Source: Opisthocomus hoazin
Lineage: Eukaryota; Chordata; Aves; Opisthocomiformes; Opisthocomidae
Length of the DNA: 64,000 nt
Direction of reading: 5' to 3'
Assembly: GCF_030867145.1 (NCBI RefSeq)
Contig: NC_134422.1
Span: forward strand, 11,294,531-11,358,530
Position numbers and translations under genes: made by a program. How positions within the stretch are numbered: the stretch's first letter is position 1; the number at the start of each line of letters is the position of its first letter. The notes under the pieces are model-generated. The model was not told the origin of the DNA and did not search any database. It saw nothing but the letters and a program-made list of their open reading frames with translations. Shown here piece after piece: positions 12,201 to 22,800 of the stretch.

Positions 12201-13033
12201 GAGGACTTGCTGCACTTCTAGATAAAGGCAAGGGCACACAGGCAGCATGCTCACTGGTACCGAGCGGGAGCTGCCTGCAGCACCTCTCATAGAGTGAGCT
12301 GGCAACAGAATATTGACCTTTCTTAAAGATATGATTAATTGTTTTATCAGTAAGCTGTTTGGCTCCTGAAAAAAAACCTTTCAGAGACAAGAGGGAGGCT
12401 TGGAGCAGTCCTTTCAAGCTTGTCGCAGCCTCTCAGGGGCAGGCGTCTTCCTGCAAGCTCTAAAGATGTGTGTCTAGATCCTCCTCCCTGGGCTAGGGTC
12501 ATAAAAGAGCAAAACGTACCAGTTTTACTTTATCCCCCCCTCTGCCCAGATGCTCTCCGTAGTTACCACTTGTTTCATGCGCTTGCTGATGCGCTACGTA
12601 AAATCCAGAAGTGCTGTTATATTCGTGTTTCGAGCGCTCACTTGGATGCCCTTCAGGCCTGGTTTTTGGAACGATGCGTACCCAAGCGCCCTGTCATTTT
12701 CGAGCGAGGCAGCTTGGAAAAGCAAGTTCTTAGTGTCAGTTTGGACGACCGAATTCGGCAGCTGGTTTTTGTAAGTTTTTAGCTTTATCCTGTCTGTACC
12801 ACCTCTCTGACCTGCGAAACAGGGTCTGTTTTCTCTGTAGAGTAAAAAGTGAGTGCATACGATTTGCAAAGTGTTGTAAGAGATTTTGATGAGAAAGTGC
12901 TGCAGAACTGTCAAGTGCTTCATTGTGAAAGTAGCCCAAACAATTCTTTTCTTCTTCTCCTAGATTTGGTTACCCTGATCCTCATTATCTCCAGCGGGTT
13001 CGATCAGAGTTGAAAGCAAGAGGAATTGAATAG
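6280..13033 (+). CDS. DTX3L: DTX3L (BBAP), Deltex-family E3 ubiquitin ligase, complete
   Basis: DTX3L is a RING E3 ligase that forms a stable complex with PARP9 and acts in DNA-damage and interferon responses. Coding exons are 6280-6457, 6595-6809, 9050-10591, 11334-11551 and 12964-13033, all GT-AG with consistent phase. They total 740 codons plus stop, the same length as the human protein. The N-terminus ([11 protein letters not shown]) holds an RRM-like segment with [12 protein letters not shown]. The long exon 3 encodes the central KH-like region. The RING (C-P-I-C ... C-N-H-A-F-C ... C-P-V-C) falls at about residues 561-599. Exons 3-5 finish the Deltex C-terminal domain, ending ELKARGIE. 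A nearer exon 3 acceptor (start 9063) gives an immediate stop, so 9050 is chosen. A second ATG lies directly after the first. Confidence 0.95.
6810..9049 (+). other. DTX3L intron 2, with a CR1 fragment
   Basis: This 2.2-kb intron carries a CR1 fragment at 6965-7257. Open frames around 7288-7571 and 8362-8676 are short, GC-driven and unlike known proteins. Nothing else was recognised. Confidence 0.7.
6965..7257 (+). mobile_element. CR1 LINE 3'-end fragment
   Basis: It begins near GGCTCTTTTCAGTGGTGCCC, includes AGGAAGAACTTCTTGACTCTGAGG and GGTTGGACCAGATGATCC, and ends ACATTCTGTGATTCTGTG. It closely resembles the copy at 16235-16518, so both probably belong to one subfamily. Confidence 0.9.
10337..13033 (+). 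other. DTX3L: DTX3L RING and Deltex C-terminal (DTC) domain segment
   Basis: The RING begins with CPICMET at 10337 and has the C3HC4 order of ligands, with the Cys-His pair in KCNHAFC. Next comes [10 protein letters not shown], then the DTC domain across three exons: [32 protein letters not shown] and FGYPDPHYL. In Deltex proteins the RING-DTC unit binds NAD+ or ADP-ribose and supports ADP-ribosylation of ubiquitin. Ligand residues in SRTTG and the final helix are present, so function is expected to be kept. Confidence 0.92.
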
Positions 13034-13970
13034 AGAAATTTATCAACCATCAGCTCTTCAGTGTAGTAACTGAACATGTAACAATTTATAAATTATTCAA
13101 ACACTAAGAAGAAAGAAGTTGCTTTGTTCAACTGCTGTACTTAAATCACTTGTATTTCGCAGTTAAGAAAAGTAATCTTTTTTCGTCAAATGATTTGTGT
13201 TCTTTTTACACTAACGCTTCCATCTATGAGTAACCTGTACAGAATTTGGGTCTTGTGAGCAGCATCAGTACTTGTTGCACTTGTCGGATATCAAATTGTG
13301 TATCTTACTTTAGCAGTGAATCTGATCTGGACTTTTTCGCACGAGTCTTCAGCCTGCCAAACAAAACCGATAGCTCCACTACTGACTCTTACTCGATCAA
13401 ACTCTTATTTTAGCTTTGCGTTACTACGTCTGTCATCGTGGATAGCATCGTGTAACCCACCTGCTGGGAGAGTTCCGTGCAGCTGTTACAGCATCAGCTG
13501 TATATGGCTGTGAACTTTTGCTTCTTTTCAGGGTAGAACTGGCATTAGTGATTTGGGTTTTAAACATTAAATTAGTGAGGATAATGTGGGGGGGGAGGTG
13601 TGGATGCTGCTGTATTTGTAACCCTGCAGAAGTGCTAAATGCTGAGCCACGTTGGAGCAAATGGAAGGTAACAGTGCCTGTGGCCATCTCTGATAATGGG
13701 GTCCTAGTTCCGTGCCTTCCGTCGTGTTTAATACATCTTTTAAGTCAACTTTGCAACTGTAAAACTATATTCTTCCCATTGCTTCCAATATATGGTTTAA
13801 ATTGTATCATAAAGATACTTTGTTGCTCCTGTGTGCTGTCTGAACAGCATGCTAATTACCTGTGTGGTGGTGTGAAACAAACACCTTTCACTTAATGCAG
13901 CAGTAGTTGTTAGTGAGTTAAACCATTTTTGTTAGGCTGTTGAATATCACCAATAAATAAAATATAGAAA
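13034..13970 (+). promoter_or_regulatory. DTX3L: DTX3L 3' UTR with overlapping poly(A) signals
   Basis: This AT-rich stretch after the DTX3L stop ends in two overlapping AATAAA hexamers at 13952-13957 and 13956-13961. No open frame of note lies within it. The cleavage site is inferred to follow shortly after 13965. Confidence 0.65.
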
Positions 13971-14263
13971 TACTGTCTGCGCAGTTCTGCATTCTTCTGT
14001 ACAGGGTTTTTCTTCCTGTTTTAGATATGTATAATGTATTTCTTTTAATTTAGGATCTTCCCAGCAATGCCATGATTTGGACCTTGTGCCACCTGCTTTT
14101 TTTTTTTTTAAGATTCCCGCATTGTGAATAGGCTGTACTACTTTACCACCTTGACTTTCAGATTTCTTAGTTTTGGGCACTGTTTGGTTTCCATGTGCAC
14201 TGGGATGACTTTCCCATTGTGGTTTTGTTTCCCTGTATTTGTTTTCACACTTTACACTGTCAC

Positions 14264-15262
14264 AGACTCATAGAATGGTTTGGCTTGGAAGGGACCTTAC
14301 AGATCACCCAGTTCCAACCCCCCTGCCATGGGCAGGGACACCTTCCACCAGACCAGGTTGCTCAAAGCCCCGTCCACCCTGGCCTTGAACCCTGCCAGGG
14401 AGGGGGCAGCCACAGCTTCTCTGGGAAACCTTTGCCAGGGCCTCACCACCCACAGAGAGAAGAATTTCTTCCTTATGTCTAATCTAAATCTACCTTCTTT
14501 CAGTTTAAAGCCATTACCCCTTGTCCTATCCCTACAGGCCCTGGTCAAAAGTCCCTCTTCAGCTTTTTTGTAGGCCTCTTCAGGTACTGGAAGGCTGCTC
14601 TAAGGTCACCCCAGAGCCTTCTCTTCTCCAGGCTGAACAGCCCCAGGCTGAACAGCCTTCTCTTCTCAGCCTTTCCTCACAGCAGATGTGCTCCATTCCC
14701 CTGATCATTTCTGTGGCCTCCTCTGGCCCTGCTCCAGCAGGTCCATGTCTGTCCTGTGCTGAGGGCTCCAGAGCTGGACGCAGGACTCCAGATGGGGTCT
14801 CACTGGAGCAGAGCAGAGGGGCAGAATCCCCTCCCTCACCCGCTGCACACGCTGCTGGGGATGGAGCCCAAGATACGGTTGGCCTTCTGGGTTGCGAGCG
14901 CACATGGTCAGCTCCTGTCCAGCTTTTCATCCACCAGTACCCCAAAGTCCTTCTCGGCAGGGCTGCTCTCAACCCCTTCATTCCCCAGCCAGTATTGGTA
15001 CTGGGGATTGCCCCGACCCGGGTGCAGGACCCTGCGCTTGGCCTGGTTGAACCTCATGAGCTTGACGTGGGCCCACGTCTCAAGCCCGTCCAGGTCCCTG
15101 GGGATGGCATCCTGTCCCTCAGATGTGTTGACCACACCACTCAGCTTGGTGTCATCTGCAAACTTGCTGAGGGTGCTCTCGATCCCACTGTCCATGTTGC
15201 TAACAAATATGTTAGACAGCACCGGTCCCAATACCGACCCCTGAGGAAAGCCATTCGTCACT
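14264..15262 (-). mobile_element. CR1 LINE, 5'-truncated, with reverse-transcriptase remnant
   Basis: On the minus strand it encodes [17 protein letters not shown], then [11 protein letters not shown] with the reverse-transcriptase ADD motif (usually YADD/FADD), followed by the downstream region ending at a CATAGAAT-type 3' end (14264-14275 on the plus strand). The frame is broken between about 14580 and 14980, so it is a dead copy. Confidence 0.92.
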
Positions 15263-15732
15263 GGTCTCCACTACTTCGATTTTCCTCCCTTTTCTGTGCA
15301 GTAAGATACTGACATTCCAGTTGTTCCTAAATGACCGTGCTTTTCTGCACGCTGGAACAAGCTGTGCAGGTCAAATCTCCCAACTTCTTTCGGTCTCTCG
15401 TTTCACTTGCTGTCCCAGTAGTCCAGTTCGCCGATGTCAGACCCCTGCCTGATAATTCACCACCTCCCATTTTATCTGTGACAACGTTTTGCAGGCGTGG
15501 GCGTTGCAGTCCTCTTAACTGTCACTGAAAGCTCCAGAGACTTTATCCTATAACCCGCCACACAGACCTGTGCTTTCTAATCACAGCTGTACAGTTCAGG
15601 AATAAATCTACCTGATTTTCAATCAAAGCCAGGGCTTTTGCCAGGGTTACATCGAGGGAGGAGGGGTAGCTGTTGAGAGAACAGTGCATTAGGAAACAAC
15701 AGGTTCATCACCCACCAAGAAACAAAGGCATA

Positions 15733-15805
15733 GCAGAATCATAGAATGGTAAGGGTTGGAAGGGACCTTAAAGATCATCTGGTTCCAACCCCCCATGGGT
15801 GGGTG
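15733..15805 (-). mobile_element. Very short CR1 3'-end fragment
   Basis: AGAATCATAGAATGGTAAGG, followed by GTTGGAAGGGACCTTAAAGATCATC and GGTTCCAACCCCCC, is the terminal 70 bp of a CR1 element in reverse orientation. Such very short 5'-truncated insertions are common for CR1. Confidence 0.85.
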
Positions 15806-16234
15806 CAGCAGCGTGCCTGACCGCACCTTTATCTGACATCCACCTCTGCTCACCATGTTTGATGGCATTTGGTTATGTCCGTTTCCTCAATGAACTTTCA
15901 GTGAAGTTTGGGACAAAATTTTAATTTATCTGCTATTTTACCATCTCATCTTTGGGCACATTGGGAAAATACGCAGCAAGAAGTAGCTGAAAACTGTAAC
16001 CTTCTCAAGCGCCCAGTTGAGAATGTCTCAGCTAGCCGGCGCGTAGGTGTGAGGAGAACACCCTTCCGCTGCAATCCCGTGCGGTCGTGCAAATATTTCT
16101 GACGGAGAACGACAGCAGTGGGTCATCTCACCTTGCGTGGCAGCTCGGTTTGGAAGTGTCAGGCAGGGACAGCGTGGTCCCAGTGCCTGACCCCGGTAAG
16201 CTGAGGCACCGAGCACTGCCAGGTCTGTGGAAGA

Positions 16235-16518
16235 GCCGTGGACTCTTTTCAGTGGTGCCCAGCGACAGGACAAGGGGCAATGGGCACAAACTGAAGGAGA
16301 GGAAGTTCCGTCTGAACGTGAGGAAGAACTTCTTCACTCTGAGGGTGACGGAGCACTGGCACAGGCTGCCCAGGGAGGCTGTGGAGTCTCCTTCTCTGGA
16401 GATATTCAAGACCCGCCTGGACAAGGTCCTGTGCAGCCTGCTCTGGGTGACCCTGCTTGGGCAGCGGGGTTGGACTGGGTGACCCACAGAGGTCCCTTCT
16501 AACCCCCACCATCCTGTG
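16235..16518 (+). mobile_element. CR1 LINE 3'-end fragment next to the paralogue A promoter
   Basis: It runs from GGACTCTTTTCAGTGGTGCC to CCCACCATCCTGTGAAG; the terminal repeat is degenerate. Its 3' end lies about 100 bp upstream of the paralogue A ISRE at 16622, so any core promoter must be very short or include CR1 sequence. Confidence 0.9.
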
Positions 16519-16621
16519 AAGCACGAGGCCACGCGTGCGACCCCCCGCTCGACGCCCCCCCGGGAGGAGCCGCGGCGGGGACCGGGACCCGGGGGCGGAG
16601 CCCGGCGGTTTCCTCCCCGAA

Positions 16622-16636
16622 GAAACGAAAGCGAAA
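16622..16636 (+). promoter_or_regulatory. ISRE of paralogue A
   Basis: GAAACGAAAGCGAAA lies 29 bp upstream of the start ATG at 16666. It is identical to the elements at 6246 and 38773. Three GAAA units with 2-bp spacing fit binding by ISGF3 or IRF factors. Confidence 0.88.
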
Positions 16637-16665
16637 GCGGCGGCGCGAGGGGGGGAGCGGCCGCC

Positions 16666-18426
16666 ATGGCGGGGCAGCGGCCGGGCGCCTTCCCGCTGCT
16701 GGTGCGCGGCGACTGGGGCTCCGCCGAGCCGCCGCCCGCCCTCAGGAAGAAGCTGCTCTGCTACTTCCAGAGCCAGAAGCGCTCGGGCGGCGGCGAGTGC
16801 GAGCTGCGGGCCGCCACCGGCACCGGGACCGGGCAGCTCCTCGTCTTCTTCGCCCAGCCCGAGGGTGAGCGGCGGGGCCGGGGGCCGGGCTGAGGGGGCC
16901 CGGGAGGGGGGGGGGCGCTGATGGCGGCCGCCGCCCCCTGACCGGTGCCCGTCGTGTTGGCAGTGAGGCAGCGCGTGCTGGAGCGGCGGGTCCACGAGCT
17001 CGACGGGGGTCCCCGGGGGCGGCTGTCGCTGCTGGTCACCGAGCCGCCCGCCGACCGCGGCCCCGCGCAGGTGAGGCGGGCCGGGGCGGGCCGGGCGGGC
17101 CGGGCAGCGGGGCCGGGGGTGACCGCTCTCCTCTGGCTCCCTTGCAGGCCGCGGGACGGGCCGGCGGGGCCGAGGCGCCAGGTAGGCTCTGCGCGGGCCG
17201 GGGGGAGCCGGGCGGGGGGAGCCGGGCCGTCTGCTGCTCCGGTGGTTTGAAAAAAGCGATGTATGGAAGTCTGTGACTCTGGCAGCGTCAAATGAAACTG
17301 AACTCAAGCTGTGTTAGCCCCCGGGTCTACGAGAGTGTGACCCCGTTCTTCTTGGGGTACGCAGTAACTGAGAAAGCGTTGTCATTTATCTCTAGTTAAT
17401 GAACCCCAGGAGTCTCTTCCCACTTGCCAGGGTCAGGATGCTGCTGTGGGTGCTCAGCAGGAGCAGACAGGTAAGCGTGCCACTTACCAAGCAGAGACGA
17501 GTGTATTCTTGCTTGCAAAATGGTTTTCGTTGTCCTTCGTGCTGCAATAGCGCCCTGGTCACTTGGCTGGCTTGTGGTGTTTGTCTAATGTAGCGTGCAA
17601 ATCGTGATCTTGGGCTAAAATAAAAAATTCTGTTTAGGAAAATCCCCACTCCACTGGCTGCCTCGGACAGGTCAGCTCCTTGGGGAGCGTACGCAGTGGG
17701 TGGGGTCCTCTGGTCTGGGTAAGGCTGTGCCTGCCCAGGGCTTCCCAGCCGCCACCAGCCCCGCCGGAGCGACCGGTGATAGAACATCGGGAGCTGTGTA
17801 CCCCAGGCACGCCGGAGCCCCTGAGGCAGCCACCACGGCCGGTCACGGGGCAACCCGCGGCGACCCACAGCAATGGCTGGAACTGGAAATGAAGAGGGTG
17901 CGCAGGCAGAAGAGTGGTGGGTCCACTCGTGGATTTGTGAAGATTTCACAGCGTTACTTCTGCTGTTCTTGCCTGGTGGTGAAGGGAAGCCTTTTCTCCT
18001 CATCTGTTGATGCGACAACTCACGCTAGTGATGTGCTCAGCTTGTTCAGGATTTAAAGGCTGTTGTGGAAAAACAAAATCCACACCTGAATTACTGTTTA
18101 TTTGCCTGTTCCTTTCCTTGATCTTATGTGTGATCTGACAAGAAGTGGTGTGAAAGCTTGGAAGATAACAAGCTTGGGTTTTTTCTTAACTTTTGCCTAA
18201 GGCATTAGGGTGTGGTCTTTCATTTCAGAATCATGTGGGAAATCGGAAGCGGAAAAAGGAACCTCTGGAATGTCTGCCATAGTAGTAACCACTGCCTCTG
18301 GGGAGGAAATAGAAGATGAGATTGTGGAAATGTACTTTGAAAATAAAAAGAGGTCTGGTGGGGGGACCATCGAGTCCTGGATCAAAAAGGATCAGCAAAT
18401 GATCATCACCTTTCAGAATGAGGAAG
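16666..18426 (+). other. PARP14: Paralogue A N-terminal exons (RRM-like domains)
   Basis: Exon 1 ([18 protein letters not shown]...) and exon 2 ([13 protein letters not shown]...LSLLVTEPP) form one RRM-like unit with the signature [12 protein letters not shown]. Exons 3-5 are a short low-complexity linker of about 47 residues. Exon 6 (18229-18426) encodes a second unit, [20 protein letters not shown] then ENKKRSGGG. In mammals the PARP14 N-terminal RRMs are linked to nucleic-acid binding; that role is inferred here. Confidence 0.82.
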
Positions 18427-19788
18427 GTATGGTCGTATCGTACAGGTGTTATAGTACTAAAGCTCCGTTTTAGAAATAGGCCTCTGCTGGGGCTGATCTC
18501 TTTGGGAGCATTGCTCCAGCAGAAACAGCGTATTATTCCCAAAGAGTGAGAAGATATAAAAGGAGCAGATGTCCAATACAGATGTGGGTTTCTGTCAGCG
18601 TTTATAATAACCCACAGGGAAAGAAGTGGTTCTCTCGACCTGTCCCAAATGCTTGATCAGGGCTCACAGAGAACAATGCAGGAGAAACAAAGTCAGGATC
18701 ACTGCAGAAGAAGTAAGCTTTAATTCTCTTTCAGGAGACTGGATAAAGCGTAGTACAGTACTAACTGCAGGTCATGGGTAAATGCTATTTTGTTCTATGT
18801 TCTTTCATATTCATTTCAATTGCCAGGGTTTTGGAAACTGGCAGGAAACAAGGTAGTAAATATTATGTATTTGTAAGACAGACAGGTGAATGCTCACTTC
18901 TAAAGTAGCCTCAATTTATCTGTAGTTTTCCTATGTTTTCCTCTACACTGAAGTGCTGTTGGCTACCTGTTAGTGTGTGAAGAATCTATGCAAAAAGAGG
19001 AAACTGTTTATGTAGGAGAAATAGTTAAATATTGTTAAAAATTTAACATAGTCAAATATAGTTAAATAGTTAATAGATAAGTATTAGTTACAGACACAAG
19101 ATAAGCAGGATGGAAACCCCTTTATTTGCTGTTTATTAAGAGTTACTAATCTGGAGAACAGTTTCTTGCACCTGAGAGCAGTAGAAAGGAGGTAGCACTG
19201 ACCTCAAAAAGTAACTGTTTTTTTCCTTTGAGGAAACTGGGGACATGTGGATCATAGAGTAGCTTTTATCCTGACCCTAACTTTTGGCGTAGTTTTGCCT
19301 TATTTCTATTTCTTCTGTGGTACGAGAAAATATGGCTGGCTAGATTTTTGAAGTAGAGCGTGATTTGACATGTCACTCTGCTGTGGCGGGAGGGGAAGGG
19401 AAGGTCACATCTTTGTTCTGCTGTGGAACTAGATGCCCAAGAAGTTTTGCAAAGGCAGCATCACTCGGTGAAGAAAATTGATCTGTTCGTGAAGCCGTGG
19501 CAAGCGGAGACTCTCCAGGAGCCGTGGCAAGCGGAGACTCTCCAGGAGCCGTGCCAAGTGGAGGACTCCGAAGGATCCCTGCCTTCCACCGTAGTTGTGC
19601 TTGAAAATGTGAAGAAGACAGTAAAAGAGTGCATGTTAATTATGCTGGTGGAGAACATCAGTGGCTTGTCGGAGGATGATGGCGACTTCACTGTGGAAAT
19701 GATACCTGAAATACGTGCTGCTGTAGTTACTTTCACTGGAAATCCTGGTAAGAAGGAGTCAGAGCTGCGGATCTTTATTGTTAGCTAC

Positions 19789-19834
<46 letters not shown>

Positions 19835-22800
19835 GAGACTAAGCAGGGAATGAATGTTTTCTGTCCTAGGTTTAAGGTTTAATCTGATATTGCGTCATTT
19901 TAAATGAGGATTTACTCTACTAAAGTTAATGACATAGCTTTGTAAGGTATAGAGGCCGGTGTAAGTCAGAAGAGGGCTAGCTCTGATTCGAATAGTAAAT
20001 GGAACAGGTAGGACTAAAACTGTAACTTTATACAAGCAACAAAAGGGTGTACTCGGTCTTAGAACAGGTCCGTGATAAAGACTCTCCTTGCCAAAAGGTG
20101 TGACATGTCGTAACTGTGTGTGGATTTGAGGGAAAACTGAACAAGTACGTGGAACAGAGCTTTTTAAGGTTAAGTATACTGCATCAGGCTTAGGAAATCT
20201 ACTGTACTAAAAAATAGTTGGAGCCTGGGAGAGGGTTAGGGATGCAGCATCTTCTTTCAGCTGTTCTCTAGACAGCTGCTGTGGGCATTGCTGGAGACAG
20301 GATCCTGGACTGGACAGACCCTGGGATGCTGAGGCAAGTCCAGCTGTCCTTCTGCAGAGTGGCAGCTGTCGGTTATGTGAAGCATGGATTTAATCCTGTG
20401 TGCTTTCCCTGATGCTGCAGTACCAACTAGTTGTTAAGGTACTGCATGCCCTCTGTGGTTTTTCTCTTTTTTTCGATACCATACACTTTCTCTTCTGCCT
20501 TATTAGTGGTTGATGACAAAGGCATTTTCCAGGTGATGGAGAAATGTCTTCTCCTACTTCTCACTAGTGAGAGGTGGAGGGGACTTTCTCGTTCCTGCCA
20601 AAATTTATGGTTGATATTTTTAATAAATTCCACCCCAGGACACGAGCAACAGTAAGTGGTATGAGAAGACCAGATTCAGACACAGTGCAAGCCAGTGCCA
20701 TAGCTTGTTAAGGGCGAAGCTGCTGCCTGAGCGTTCACACACTATTCCAGGAGTCATGAACGCACCACCCCAGACTTTAACTGCTGGGACCGGAGTCCCT
20801 TCGCAGCGGGCGACTGCAGTGAGCCGATGGGTGTCCCTTTTTGACTCCTCACATACACACACATGCACTCTCAGGCGCTTCCTCATCCTTCAGACTTGAC
20901 CCAAGGTTTCCCGAAGCAGAGTCTCCAACATGACGTATGCCAGATGAGCTTATTAAGTGGTACAGTGGTGTAAAACAGCTTGAGCTGGGTGCCTCTGGAG
21001 AGGGACCCCGAGCAAAGAAATCCCTGGGCAGTTAGACCCTTACAATCGAAGTTCCCTGCCCCACACAAGTTCTCCACGTTGTGTCCAAGCAGCAGCTGAT
21101 CCAATGGTCTTGTTTAGGTCTGGGGGCTTGTGTCCCTCCTTGGGGCCCTCTGTTATCTCTGGGCAGGCTGAAGATTCTTCCCCTCTCTTCAGATTGCTGC
21201 TGTCAATGGATGACTTAACTTCCTTGTCTTCTAGCTGTAACCGAATCCTTGGGGCCTTTGGCAGGGTTCAGTGAGAGTCCACAGTATTCAGGTGGCAGAT
21301 TCACAGCGTGAGCGCTAAGGCTTGAGTGAGGTCAGCCACTAACGCTAAGGAGGTTAGCATTAGGAATATATTTATAGATATATCTATATGTGAATAGTGT
21401 ACCAGAACACAGAACAGCAACTCTTCTTGTATTTCAGCTAGTTATTTTTTCCTATAACAAGCAGATGTCATAGAGATAACAGCGCTGCGTTACCAGGAGG
21501 ACTGAATTAAACTGACAGTGGTGAACTGGTTCCAGACTTCTTTGAGTGCTGCTGCGCTTGAGTCCTTTTAGGCACAAGGTGATTTTAGGTGAGGAAATGG
21601 GACAGGAAAGAAGAGATAATTCTGTGTTCTGTGTGGAAAAATTGTAAATCTCTTTAGAAGGTGGAATGTGGTGAAAACAAGTTATGTGCCGCTTTGAATC
21701 AACTTCAGGGGAATAGTTGTATCACTGGTAATATGTAAGAATGAAGTTGCTCAGAAATCTTAAAGTTGTGAAGGGATTAGTCAGTGGTATAACTAAACCA
21801 AAGAAGTTTTTAGTCTCTGAGAAGGCGTAGGGTTTTCTGCTTTAGAAGTCGGAAGTTATTTGCCTCTCGTATTGTGGTGCAGCCTTTAGGAAATAAGTAG
21901 ATCCTTTAAAAACTGAATTGTGTGTTTGCCTGACAGACATAAAAGTGACTTGACTATCTTCTACCATGATGATAACGGGGGAGGAAATAGCCAGAAATAG
22001 AATGTATTTATCCTAAACTGAAAGAATCCAAATTTGAACTGTTGACTTATGTCTAACTAGTGGTGTATAAAGCCATAGCCCAAAAATGAACCTGATCTTA
22101 TTTTATTTTTGGGTTAAGGAGACCCAGTGCTACTCAGTAGGAAAACTAGTGACGAATTCTGGCTGTGGTAGTTACAGCCAACAATTGTGATCAACCATAT
22201 GGTGAATACTAGGTGACAGATACTGAGCACGTGGGAAGAAGTAGCTTTGTGGGCACCTCCGAGCTGGCAGATGCTTTGTAATTCAGTGCTTTGGTCAAGG
22301 CACATGGTGACAGTCTGCTAACATCACAGGAGAAAAGCAAGCTACTAGTTTGAGCTTGGTGTGTAGTTTTGGTTTGTTTTTTTCTTTTTTCTTTTTTCTT
22401 CTCCCTTCTCTTTCTAGCTGCAGGGGAATTTGCTGAAATGCTTAATCGAAACCACAGAGCAAAGCAACAAAATATTACTGCACGGTGCCTCGAGCTAACA
22501 AGAAGCGTTAGGGCTGAAAATATACCGCCTAACACGCCCAGTGACTTCATAGCCGTCTACTTTGAAAACAAGAAGAACGGAGGTGCGCAAGTGGTGGATG
22601 TTCAGCAGCTGCCTGATGAAGATGCAGCTATCATTACATTCAGTGACCATAGAGGTAATGCAGAAATATGAAGCCTTTATTTCTCCAAGGTCTTTTCACT
22701 TAAAGATCAAAATGTGGATTTTCTAGAGAAATGGCTACTTTGCCCTAGTAGAACACCAGATCTGGTGCTTTGTCAGCAGGTCTCTGCTAACTGGAGTGCA

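Larger units (their letters stand above)
13971..16600. other. Intergenic region between DTX3L and paralogue A
   Basis: About 2.6 kb, of which about half is CR1: 14264-15262 (minus), 15733-15805 (minus) and 16235-16518 (plus). Open frames in 14195-15312 on the plus strand are antisense shadows of the CR1 coding region. No independent gene was recognised. Confidence 0.75.

Noticed and set aside
14521-15312. 263-codon plus-strand open frame
   Set aside because: It is antisense to the CR1 reverse-transcriptase region on the minus strand.
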